A stretch of 44,654 nucleotides of DNA, taken from NCBI GenBank assembly GCA_016795065.1, contig JAEUIU010000042.1:1-44654 (forward strand), written 5' to 3'. Below the pieces are notes generated by a model. The model was not told the DNA's origin. It worked only from the letters and a program-made list of their open reading frames with translations, and did not search any database. The stretch's first letter is position 1. Each line of letters opens with the position of its first letter. A program made the position numbers and the translations under genes. This stretch comes from Phycisphaerae bacterium (GTDB lineage Bacteria; Planctomycetota; Phycisphaerae; Phycisphaerales; SM1A02). Shown here one piece after another: positions 35,521-44,654 of the stretch.

Positions 35521-35927
35521 CGTCGCGCCTCACTGCGGTCCGAGGTTGCGGTGCGCACCGCCCGGCGGTCCGGCATGCGGATGAGTTGACGCAGTTCAAA
35601 GAGAAGCGGTTCACCCTCGACATCCTCCCGCACCGACACCTCGACCAGCGTCAGTTCGGGGATGTTGCCCAGCGAGGTCTTCACGTCGACCAGGAGTCCG
35701 TCGCCGCGCCGGGCATTGCGTTCACGGACCAGTTCGGAATCGGTGACCAGTCCTGCCTCTAACGATGCGATTGCCGTTCGGGCCGCATCGGCCGCTCGGG
35801 TGCGCAACGCGCTCCGTTGGGTGGCGTCCAGCGCCGAACGCAGTGACGCCAGCGTGAAGAGCGCGGCGGCAACGAAGAGAACGATCGCAACCAAGGTCTC
35901 GAGGAGAATCGAGCCTCGCCGGCGCAT
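35517..35927 (-). CDS. gspI: GspI-like minor pseudopilin
   Basis: A 136-aa small pseudopilin. The N-terminus MRRRGSILLETLVAIVLFVA has the prepilin motif (G/S, with Glu at position 5) and pilin helix. The remainder contains a helix (RTRAADAARTAIASLEAGL) and strands ELTLVEVSVREDV and LFELRQLI, in keeping with GspI. The ATG overlaps the gspH stop by one base (TGATG); GTG 35930 is an alternative giving one extra residue. The stop overlaps the gspJ start (ATGA). The small size and gene order support I. Confidence 0.78.
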   Translation of the reverse strand: MRRRGSILLETLVAIVLFVAAALFTLASLRSALDATQRSALRTRAADAARTAIASLEAGLVTDSELVRERNARRGDGLLVDVKTSLGNIPELTLVEVSVREDVEGEPLLFELRQLIRMPDRRAVRTATSDRSEARR

Positions 35928-36739
35928 CACCGACCCAACTCGTATCCGCTGTCGTCGTCTGGTCTGCTTGACGACTCGAACTCGGAGATGTCGCCATCCT
36001 CCGAAGTCGCTTCACCGAACGACTCATCGTCAAAGCCCTCACCCGGGGCAAGTTCGTCATCGCCCGGAGCCTCAAGCACGGTGCTCGCCGATGCGGAGCC
36101 GTTGCCACGACGAATCGCAGGCTGCCCGGTCCAAGGGTCCACCGAAACGCGGCTGCTCAGCCCGTTCTGGTGCATGAGGAGGAGCGTGGCCGCAAAGAGC
36201 GTCGTTCCGTCCGGGAGGTAGACCGCGAGTCGCACCGGGTTGCCCCCATGCGGAGACCGGTGCGGGCTCTCGCCAAGTTCTCCGTCCTGATGGCTCTCGT
36301 TGGCCGCAGGCATCGTCGCGACACTCACCGAAGGATGCAGCGCCGACTCCTCGCCCCAACTCTCGAAGGTCGAATCGGCGAATCGAGGCCGGAAGCTCAC
36401 GCTTCCAGAGGTCGTTCCGTTCGGCTCATCCGGCGGCGCGGCACCCGAATTGTCCTCGCGGAAGTAGCGGACGATGACGCGCGGCGGTTCCTCGACCACG
36501 ACCACTTCAACCGGTCGTCCCGACTCTTGAGCCTTGACGCGGGCCTTGATCAGCTCTGAGGCGATGTTCTCCTCGGTCGACTCCAACTCCCGCGCTTCAA
36601 GCGAGCGAAGCGTGAACGGCAGGGCGATCGCCATGAGCGCGGCGAGCACCGCGAGCACGATGAGCAACTCCAACAGAGTCACGCCGCGGGCTCTGCGCCG
36701 CGGTTGCGTGTCTGCGTTTGGTGTGCCACGAGCTTTCAT
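35927..36739 (-). CDS. gspH: GspH-like minor pseudopilin
   Basis: A 270-aa pseudopilin with a prepilin leader of about 18 residues and the motif RARGVTLLELLIVLAVLAAL (cleavage after Gly; Glu5 present). The globular part includes NIASELIKARVKAQESGRPV, typical of GspH/FimT where a helix packs before the beta sheet, then VEVVVVEEPPRVIVRYF and late strands VRLAVYLPDGTTLF and SSRVSVDPWTGQPAIR. The C-terminal about 50 residues are strongly acidic (DELAPGEGFDDESFGEATSE), which is uncommon and echoes the acidic tails of the GspG and GspK proteins here. Longer than standard GspH (about 170-190 aa). 56 bp separate it from gspG. Confidence 0.8.
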   Translation of the reverse strand: MKARGTPNADTQPRRRARGVTLLELLIVLAVLAALMAIALPFTLRSLEARELESTEENIASELIKARVKAQESGRPVEVVVVEEPPRVIVRYFREDNSGAAPPDEPNGTTSGSVSFRPRFADSTFESWGEESALHPSVSVATMPAANESHQDGELGESPHRSPHGGNPVRLAVYLPDGTTLFAATLLLMHQNGLSSRVSVDPWTGQPAIRRGNGSASASTVLEAPGDDELAPGEGFDDESFGEATSEDGDISEFESSSRPDDDSGYELGR

Positions 36740-36795
36740 CGCTTGCTTCGGTCGCTCTCACCTTCGGGGCGATCATGCCCGGAAAGAGCATCGGC

Positions 36796-37362
36796 TCAGC
36801 CGCCACCTCCACCCGAACCGGAACTGCCACTTGAGCTTCCGAAGTCGCCCAGATCGTCGCCGTCCGAGCCGCCCTCGTCGCCGCCGCCGTTCCCGATGTC
36901 GTCCTCGGTGCCTTCCTGCTTGTCCGGCCCGGCAGAACCGACGTACGGCTTCCCGGTCGGTTCACTCGGCGCCCGATAAATCCACGGCGAGCCCCATTCG
37001 TCGTTGGGCTTGGCCTCAGCGGTGTAGGGCCCACCCCACTTCTCCTTGTCGGCGTCGTCGGTCAGGGCGTCCTTTGACCAGAGCACCGGAATGCCCTCCT
37101 CGTCGGTCGGCCAGCGGTTCAGGTCGACCTTGAAGCTATTGAGCATTCCCTCGAAAGCCTTGATCTGGGCTTGGGCGATGCGCACGTCGGCCTTGCCCTT
37201 CTGCCCCATCACATTGACGAGCACAATGCCCATGATCGCGATGAGGATGGCCAACACGATCATCAGTTCAAGGATCGTGAAGCCCGCAGCCAGACGCGAG
37301 CCCATTCGCGGGCAAGCGGCAGCGGAACGAAGCGAAGTTCGGGGCCCAACCATCAGACGCAT
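36796..37362 (-). CDS. gspG: GspG-like major pseudopilin with Gly/Asp-rich tail
   Basis: A 188-aa major pseudopilin, the main subunit of the T2SS pseudopilus. A 27-residue leader ends in RLAAG, then FTILELMIVLAILIAIMGIV gives the prepilin motif and pilin helix. The GspG core is very clear: QIKAFEGMLNSFKVDLNRWP, WGGPYT, DEWGSPWIY and VGSAGPDKQEGTEDDI, the last holding the calcium-site Asp residues. Canonical GspG ends near this point; here about 35 residues of Gly, Ser, Asp and Glu follow (GNGGGDEGGS, SGSSGSGGGGG). ATG 37362 is supported by GGAG 6 nt upstream. The gene is 292 bp from gspF, so it may have its own promoter. Confidence 0.92.
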   Translation of the reverse strand: MRLMVGPRTSLRSAAACPRMGSRLAAGFTILELMIVLAILIAIMGIVLVNVMGQKGKADVRIAQAQIKAFEGMLNSFKVDLNRWPTDEEGIPVLWSKDALTDDADKEKWGGPYTAEAKPNDEWGSPWIYRAPSEPTGKPYVGSAGPDKQEGTEDDIGNGGGDEGGSDGDDLGDFGSSSGSSGSGGGGG

Positions 37363-37654
37363 GCGTAGCTCCGGAAAGTGCCTTCAACAACGCCGCAAAC
37401 GGCATCGAACGGCGTAAAGAGTGTTGACCGTACCCGATTCCCCCGACGGTGGATGCGGCCCACATCCGCCCACGTGAACCTGGGAGACGGTTCGTCAGAG
37501 GGGGCTCATTCGGCGAATGCCTGCCTTGGCATCGTGAACCATCGTAGCGACCGGGTCCGCTGGGAATCGCTCAGGCATTTGCACCCTCGCTGCGCCCATT
37601 ATCCTCAGGGACGCAAGGGAATTGCCGAGCGAAATTCGCCGAGTCCTAACAGCC

Positions 37655-38845
37655 CTAAAGAAGCGATGAGAGCTTCATCATCGGCACAACCAGTGCGATG
37701 AAGATGAATCCGATGAAGCCGGCGATGGTCAGCAGCATCACCGGCGAGAGCAGTTGCACGAAGACGCCCAGCAGCAGGTCTGCCCGCGTCTCAAGCGTGT
37801 CGGCGATCGTGAGCAGCACTTGGGCGAGGTTATTGGCCGACTCCCCGACCGAGACCATCTCGATCACGTCTTCTTCAAGAAAGCCGCTCGAGGCCAGCGG
37901 CGGGGCCAGACTCTCGCCTCCCCGCACGGCGTCGATCGCCCGATCGACCGCATCGCAGAGCGTCGGATGTCCGGCCGCGTCGCGAGCGATCTGCATCGCC
38001 GTGATGACAGGAATTCCGTTCTCAAGCAGGGTGCCGAGCGTCCGCGTGAATCGGGCAGTCGCGATGCCCTTGATCAGCGGGCCCACCGTCGGAACGCGCA
38101 CGATCCACTCGGCAACGCGGCGTCGTACCGTCGCCTTGCGCCGAGCCCACAGGATTCCGATCACCGTCGCGACAAGCAGGACCAGCATGATCGGCCACCA
38201 CGTTGTGAGCAGGTCGCTCGCACCTAACAGGATGCGCGTCGGCCACGGGATCTCGATGCGCTTGTAGAAGTCGCGGAAGCGAGGAACGAGAAAGACCATC
38301 GTGCCGACGATGACCAGCGAACCGAAGACGATCAGAATCGCGGGGTAAATGAGACTGCCGATGATGCGGGCCCGCACCTCGGCCTGCCGCTCGAGATAGG
38401 TCCCGAGCCTCGACAGCACCTGCTCAAGAAATCCGCCCCGCTCGCCCGCGCGCACCATCGCCACCTGGGGACCGGGAAAGACCTCCGGATGGCGCGCCAG
38501 CGCGTCGGCAAATCGTTCCCCTTGGGCGACCTCCTCGGCGACCTTAGCCAGGATCGCCGACAGGGACGGGTTGCTCTTCCCGCGCCCCAACAGCCGAAGC
38601 CCCTTGAGGAGCGGCACGCCTGCCCGCAGGAGATCGGCGAGCTGGCGATAGGCCCGAGCCAGATGCTGCGACCCGATGCGTCGACGCTTCGTTTGGATCG
38701 CGCCCGCTTCGCCCAAGCGAACCGGTACCAGCCCGCGCGCGGCCAGCTCGCTCAAGGCGAGGGCCTCGCTCGCGGACTCCACCTTCCCGGTGATCCGCTT
38801 GCCTGAGCCGTCACGGGCGACATAGCTGAAGGAGGGCACGGCCAC
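37655..38845 (-). CDS. gspF: GspF-like inner-membrane platform protein
   Basis: A 396-aa polytopic platform protein of T2SS/type IV pilus systems. It begins MAVPSFSYVARDGSGKRITG, the standard GspF opening, and has two T2SSF domains. The first contains ARAYRQLADLLRAGVPLLKG and VAMVRAGERGGFLEQVLSRL; the second contains ARFTRTLGTLLENGIPVITA and EMVSVGESANNLAQVL. Three membrane segments lie near residues 165-195, 220-240 and 365-392. It starts with GTG at 38845 (a second GTG lies two codons on), 54 bp after the patatin-like gene. It normally works with the GspE ATPase, which is not in this window. Confidence 0.92.
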   Translation of the reverse strand: MAVPSFSYVARDGSGKRITGKVESASEALALSELAARGLVPVRLGEAGAIQTKRRRIGSQHLARAYRQLADLLRAGVPLLKGLRLLGRGKSNPSLSAILAKVAEEVAQGERFADALARHPEVFPGPQVAMVRAGERGGFLEQVLSRLGTYLERQAEVRARIIGSLIYPAILIVFGSLVIVGTMVFLVPRFRDFYKRIEIPWPTRILLGASDLLTTWWPIMLVLLVATVIGILWARRKATVRRRVAEWIVRVPTVGPLIKGIATARFTRTLGTLLENGIPVITAMQIARDAAGHPTLCDAVDRAIDAVRGGESLAPPLASSGFLEEDVIEMVSVGESANNLAQVLLTIADTLETRADLLLGVFVQLLSPVMLLTIAGFIGFIFIALVVPMMKLSSLL

Positions 38846-38899
38846 AGAATACTCGTGCCGGCGTGTCGCATTCGGAACAGGTTCTGAACCGACGACCGG

Positions 38900-40210
38900 T
38901 TAGCGCTTGATGCTCCCCGTGTTCGGGGCGGTGGTTGGCTCGAGAATCTCGCCCGCAGGTCCGATCTGCTGGGGCAATGGCGAGCCGGAGTGCCAGGTCC
39001 GCCGGGGTGCGCGGCCCATCTCCTCACCGAGCCGGGCGAGCGACTCCATCGTCTCCCGCTTGAAGATGCCCTCGACCGGCGGGCGCCAATCACTCGGGAT
39101 GCTCGCCACACGGAACTCGACGTTGGTCAGGCCGGTCGTCTCGATGAGAGCCAGCTCGCGGGCCAGGAGCTCGATCGATTGGGCCGTCGCCGAACGCACG
39201 ATCGTCTCCGTCGCCGACGCGGTGACATCCAGCCAATTGGGTTGCACGATGCGCGGGACCTGCTCGAGTTGGGCGTTGATGATCACCCAGAAGCGAATCC
39301 GAGGCAGGCGCAATTCGGGATAACGCACTTGCCAGCGATAGAGCACGCTGCTCGTCGAGCGCATGTTGGCGTTGTAGAGAATATTGCTCGTCACCGCGCC
39401 GTCGCAATAGAGGTGACCATCGAGCTCGACCGGCGGGAACGCAGCGGGGATCGCGCTCGAGGCCAGCAGCATGGCCCGAATGCGATCTGGCTTCGCCCGA
39501 CCCTCACGCACCGATTGGGCCTCGTAGCCGAGATCCCAAACCCGCCGAATGCCGAAGTCGAGGTTGGTCGCGCTCACCGCGCACGCCCGACCGTGATCGG
39601 CACACGCGGCGATCTTGGCGATGAGTTCCTCGTCGACCCGGGCATCGATCTCGCGCCGCAGGCCATCGTTGTTGAGAAGTGACGGATTCCCCGGCATGAA
39701 GAAGAAGAGGCCGCGCAGAAGGACCCAATCGTCCTTTGGCTCCTGATAGATGCGCTCGACCGCGCCGATGGTCTCCTCGTCGCCGACGAATGCGAACGGG
39801 GCAATGAGGGCGCCGGTGCTGACGCCGGTCACGAGATCGAACTCGGGCTTGACCCATTCCGCGTCGTCGACCCCCGACCAGCCCTTCAGAAGGCCGGCGC
39901 CGAACGCGCCGTAGTCGCCGCCACCGGAGATAACCAGGACGTCGTAGGCCGGAGCCTGTCGGCCCACTTGCTTGGCCTCGTCGTGCTCGCGCTTGAGCCG
40001 GTCGACGATGCGATCGATCTGGGCGATGTTCTCCCGCGCCGCCTGAACGAGGTACTCGCGACGCATCGCAAGCAGTTCCGCCTCGTCGAGAACCTCACGG
40101 TGGCGCGTGACGCACCCCGCCAGGAGAAGCGGCCCGAGGAGGGCTGCCAGCATTGCCCACGTCGCCGTCCGAGTCCGCCCACCTGATCGCCGCACGTTGC
40201 AGTCGCACAT
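38900..40210 (-). CDS. Patatin-like phospholipase, predicted lipoprotein
   Basis: A 436-aa predicted lipid hydrolase anchored as a lipoprotein. The N-terminus from ATG 40210 gives a signal segment MLAALLGPLLLAGC with lipobox LAGC (Cys33). The patatin fold follows: the oxyanion loop SGGGDYGAFGAG (about 90-102), the nucleophile elbow GVSTGA with the catalytic Ser (about 131), and the catalytic Asp in CDGAVTSN (about 270). ASSAIPAAFPPVELDGHLYC is also typical. A longer frame up to 40288 would run over the end of the PEP-CTERM-like gene, so I rejected it. It lies 22 bp after that gene and 54 bp before gspF, so it may share their transcript. Substrate unknown. Confidence 0.88.
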   Translation of the reverse strand: MCDCNVRRSGGRTRTATWAMLAALLGPLLLAGCVTRHREVLDEAELLAMRREYLVQAARENIAQIDRIVDRLKREHDEAKQVGRQAPAYDVLVISGGGDYGAFGAGLLKGWSGVDDAEWVKPEFDLVTGVSTGALIAPFAFVGDEETIGAVERIYQEPKDDWVLLRGLFFFMPGNPSLLNNDGLRREIDARVDEELIAKIAACADHGRACAVSATNLDFGIRRVWDLGYEAQSVREGRAKPDRIRAMLLASSAIPAAFPPVELDGHLYCDGAVTSNILYNANMRSTSSVLYRWQVRYPELRLPRIRFWVIINAQLEQVPRIVQPNWLDVTASATETIVRSATAQSIELLARELALIETTGLTNVEFRVASIPSDWRPPVEGIFKRETMESLARLGEEMGRAPRRTWHSGSPLPQQIGPAGEILEPTTAPNTGSIKR

Positions 40211-40232
40211 GCCGACAGGGTACGGGCGAACG

Positions 40233-41063
40233 TCAGCCAGCGGAGGGGCGACGCCGACGGTGTCCGCCCCGAAGAAGAAGACCCCCAAAGAGGCCGAGCG
40301 CGCCGGGGGCCGGCACGGTCATGGCACTGATGTTGATGAGGTAACCCTCGGACGATCCCGCCTCGCTGATGACGAGCTTGAGTCCGGGCTGGACAAGGAC
40401 GTAATTCGACCACGCGGGATCGCCCCCACCGCTGCCGCCGCCCCCATGCGTCTCATCAGGGCCGCTTCCGCCCCCGGAGCCGCCACCGGAGCCGCCGGAG
40501 CCCGAGGCGGGCGCAAGGAAGCTCGCATTGAGCGCGCCCAGCTTGCCGAGCGAGACGAAGTGAAGGCAGTTGTAGTCCTGGTCGCCCGAAATGGTGTCGA
40601 GGCTGCCGATCCGCGAACCTAACGTGGCGCTCGACTCGGCCGAGTGGATGGCGTTGGGCCCGGTGTATCCGTAGCTGATGGCCACGTCGGGGTTCATCCC
40701 CTGAAACGAGAAGAGGTCGATGTCGGCGCCCGGGCTTCCCAGATACTGATTGTTGCCGGCGTCGGTGATCGAAATGCTCAGAAGAGCGTTGTATCCGGCC
40801 GAGGTGAGGAGACCGTAGAGGTCAATCGTCATCACTGTATGGGGCTCGCCGTTGTTGACGAGTTGGCTCGTCACGAACGCCCCGTAGGAGCCGTTGTAGA
40901 TGTAGTTGGGCTTGGGAGAGGTCTGAAGGATGTAGCCCCCGACGAACGTGTCGGCCGCCGCGCTCTGTTCAAGTCCGAGCGGGGCGAGGAGTGTGGTGCC
41001 GAGTGCAAGAGCGGCAACGGTGGCGATCGCTGACGCGCCGCGTGGGGCGTTCGAAGTAAACAT
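40233..41063 (-). CDS. Secreted PEP-CTERM-like protein (VPAPG sorting tail)
   Basis: A 276-aa exported protein of unknown function. The signal peptide is MFTSNAPRGASAIATVAALA and onward to a likely cleavage near SAAA. The body is strand-rich and Tyr/Asn/Ser-rich (GGYILQTSPKPNYIYNGSYG, PHTVMTIDLYGLLTSAGYNA). A Gly/Ser linker follows (SGGSGGGSGGGSG), then a domain-end strand. The C-terminus has VPAPG (residue about 250), a short hydrophobic helix (ALGLFGGLLL) and a basic end (HRRRRP), the layout of PEP-CTERM sorting signals with Ala in place of Glu. Such proteins are sorted by exosortase in other bacteria; no exosortase is in the window. GGAAGGGAAG precedes the ATG. Confidence 0.85.
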   Translation of the reverse strand: MFTSNAPRGASAIATVAALALGTTLLAPLGLEQSAAADTFVGGYILQTSPKPNYIYNGSYGAFVTSQLVNNGEPHTVMTIDLYGLLTSAGYNALLSISITDAGNNQYLGSPGADIDLFSFQGMNPDVAISYGYTGPNAIHSAESSATLGSRIGSLDTISGDQDYNCLHFVSLGKLGALNASFLAPASGSGGSGGGSGGGSGPDETHGGGGSGGGDPAWSNYVLVQPGLKLVISEAGSSEGYLINISAMTVPAPGALGLFGGLLLRGGHRRRRPSAG

Positions 41064-41325
41064 CTCTTCCCTTCCTTAGTGAGAGCGGCGCTCGATCCTC
41101 AAGCGCTGCACGGAGCCCGCGCGACCTGAGCCAGCGGGCATGACGTGATCCTGCCACGGTCGGGACCCCGGGCAACGCGCAAGAACCAACCGGCACCGAA
41201 GTGCCCGACACCAGCGATGGCCTATGCGGCCTGTGCCGTTGGCGCCTGCCCGCGTTCGCATCCGAACGACGGCCTTATCGGGGCTTCGGTCGGGCCCGGG
41301 AGGAAGGAACGACTATCCTCCAGCC

Positions 41326-42264
41326 ATGTCGCGGCCGCGTGTCGTCAGCCTTCTTCCGTCGGCCACGGAGATCCTCTGCGAGATCGGGGCCGAGTCGTTG
41401 CTCGTGGGCCGCAGCCACGAGTGCGATTGGCCGCCGTCCATCGCCGATCGGCCCGTGCTCACCGCCCAGCGCACGGCCGGCACGGATTCGCGGGCCATCG
41501 ACGCCCAGGTGCGCGAGAGCCTCGGCCAAGGCCAGTCGCTCTACCGGCTCGACACGGCCCGATTGGCTCACCTGGAGCCCGATGTGATCCTGACCCAGGA
41601 CCTGTGCGACGTCTGCTCCATTGATCTCGCCACAGTGCGTCGCGTGGCCCTCACGCTTCGCTCACAACCAACCATTGTCAGCCTCGATCCGCATGATCTG
41701 TTCGGCATGCTTGATGATGTCCTCACGGTCGGGGCCGCCGTCGGGATGGAACGGTCCGCCGAAGACGCCATGGTCCGCCTTCGCGATCGCTATTGGCGGG
41801 CGGTCGATTACGTGAATCCCTATGTTCCGGGGCCAGCCATCGCGTTCCTGGAGTGGATGGACCCGACCTTCATCGGTGGACACTGGACGCCACAGCTCAT
41901 CGCCAACGCAGGAGCCCAGCCGGTCCTCAGTGAGGCTCGCGCGAAGAGCCGAGTCGTCACACCGGACGAACTTCTCGCCGCAGCACCCGAGCGGATCATC
42001 CTCTGCCCCTGCGGGTACGGTCTTGAGGCAACCAAGCGCGAGCTCCCCGCCTTGGTCGCCCAACGCTGGTGGCCGCTCCTTCCGGCGGTCATGTCCGCCG
42101 ACCCCGATCACGTGGTGGTCGTCGACGGGAATAGCATGTTCAGCCGACCGGGCCCCAGGCTCGTCGATGCGTTCGAATGGCTGGTTGGGTGGATCAACGA
42201 TCGCCCCGAAGTGATCCCCGAAGGATTTCCGGTCCGTCGCCTTGTCGATCTCCTGCCTCGCTGA
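41326..42264 (+). CDS. BtuF-like (TroA-fold) substrate-binding protein without a signal peptide
   Basis: A 312-aa protein of the periplasmic cobalamin/iron-siderophore binding family. Typical features are [20 protein letters not shown] at the start, [58 protein letters not shown] and [14 protein letters not shown] chose ATG 41326 because the family's first strand begins at once; the longer frame from 41224 adds residues unlike the family. No signal peptide or lipobox is visible, so it may act in the cytoplasm or need a start elsewhere. No ABC permease or ATPase is next to it. Corrinoid binding is an inference from family likeness. Confidence 0.82.
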   Translation: MSRPRVVSLLPSATEILCEIGAESLLVGRSHECDWPPSIADRPVLTAQRTAGTDSRAIDAQVRESLGQGQSLYRLDTARLAHLEPDVILTQDLCDVCSIDLATVRRVALTLRSQPTIVSLDPHDLFGMLDDVLTVGAAVGMERSAEDAMVRLRDRYWRAVDYVNPYVPGPAIAFLEWMDPTFIGGHWTPQLIANAGAQPVLSEARAKSRVVTPDELLAAAPERIILCPCGYGLEATKRELPALVAQRWWPLLPAVMSADPDHVVVVDGNSMFSRPGPRLVDAFEWLVGWINDRPEVIPEGFPVRRLVDLLPR

Positions 42265-42336
42265 CCGGCGGCGAGGCGTCCGGCCTGCGGAATCGGCAGA
42301 CGATGGTCGATGGAGTGAGCGGAGGTCGACCCGAGT

Positions 42337-42360
42337 GCCCGCCCACTCGACGTGGCGGGC
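42337..42360 (+). terminator. Hairpin after the BtuF-like gene, possible terminator
   Basis: GCCCGCCCAC (42337-42346) pairs with GTGGCGGGC (42352-42360) with one bulged C and a 5-nt loop, about 70 bp after the stop codon. Only a short pyrimidine run (TTCT) follows, so termination strength is uncertain. It lies between the binding-protein gene and clpB. Confidence 0.4.
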
Positions 42361-42482
42361 TTCTGGAGCTGACTTCCATCCCACATCGCTCGGCGCGCGA
42401 CTTGCGACGGCGGCTTCGGCTGAACAACTCGCCGTTCGGCCGCCCAAGCACGAAGCCCCCGTACGAGGTTAGGAACCCCATC

Positions 42483-44654
<2,172 letters not shown>

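Noticed and set aside
40321..40336. TGGCACTGATGTTGA as a plus-strand sigma-54 promoter
   Set aside because: The -12 element reads TTGA instead of TTGC, and the site lies in the coding tail of the PEP-CTERM-like gene with no plus-strand gene following.
42265..42482. CIRCE heat-shock element before clpB
   Set aside because: No TTAGCACTC and GAGTGCTAA pair is present in the gap.

Overview
The window comes from a GC-rich bacterium and reads as a member of the Planctomycetes, most likely the Phycisphaerae side. The pointers are an ECF sigma factor directly followed by a membrane Ser/Thr kinase with TPR-like repeats, a PEP-CTERM-like sorting tail of the VPAPG type, a type II secretion (T2SS)-like pseudopilin cluster, several lipoproteins and many starts without a Shine-Dalgarno sequence. 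This placement is an inference; no rRNA is present. Both ends of the window cut a gene.

Layout. Positions 1-1217 (minus) hold the start of carB. Positions 1474-4671 (plus) hold a housekeeping run: an acyltransferase (plsC-like), ruvA, a mannose-1-phosphate guanylyltransferase and ruvX, followed by tRNA-Gln(CUG). A perfect 27-bp-stem hairpin separates this run from a long minus-strand run. Read in the direction of transcription from 26422 down to 4852, that run contains a giant secretin (4439 aa), a small lipoprotein, a DUF4062/nSTAND-type NTPase with TM and TPR-like regions, a propeller-like lipoprotein, an ECF sigma factor, a 22-codon mini-ORF and a Ser/Thr kinase. Spacings are short (overlaps to about 105 bp), so much of it may be co-transcribed.

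Positions 26840-28914 (minus) carry a two-gene unit, an FAD/NAD(P)-binding oxidoreductase and a cysteine dioxygenase. It is divergent from a sigma-54 activator (29054-30625), and a good -24/-12 promoter lies in the gap facing the two-gene unit. From 41063 down to 30646 runs a second minus-strand block: a PEP-CTERM-like protein, a patatin-like lipoprotein, then gspF, gspG, gspH, gspI, gspJ, gspK, gspL (PilM/PilN-like) and a GspM/PilO-like protein with a GspC/PilP-like tail. The plus-strand end has a BtuF-like binding protein and the 5' 724 codons of clpB.

The stand-out item is the secretin. Ordinary GspD proteins carry an N0 domain and about three N1-type modules before the C-terminal pore domain. 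This one carries about 47 diverged N1/NolW-type modules (my manual count) in one uninterrupted frame, with a normal C-terminal pore domain. Together with the pseudopilin and GspF/L/M genes about 4 kb away, it suggests a T2SS-like machine with an extremely long periplasmic channel. No GspE ATPase or prepilin peptidase is in the window. Other items to check are a mobile-looking inverted repeat inserted in frame inside the secretin gene, and a strongly recurring in-frame motif CGAANNGTTAG that contains nearly every TTA leucine codon in the window.
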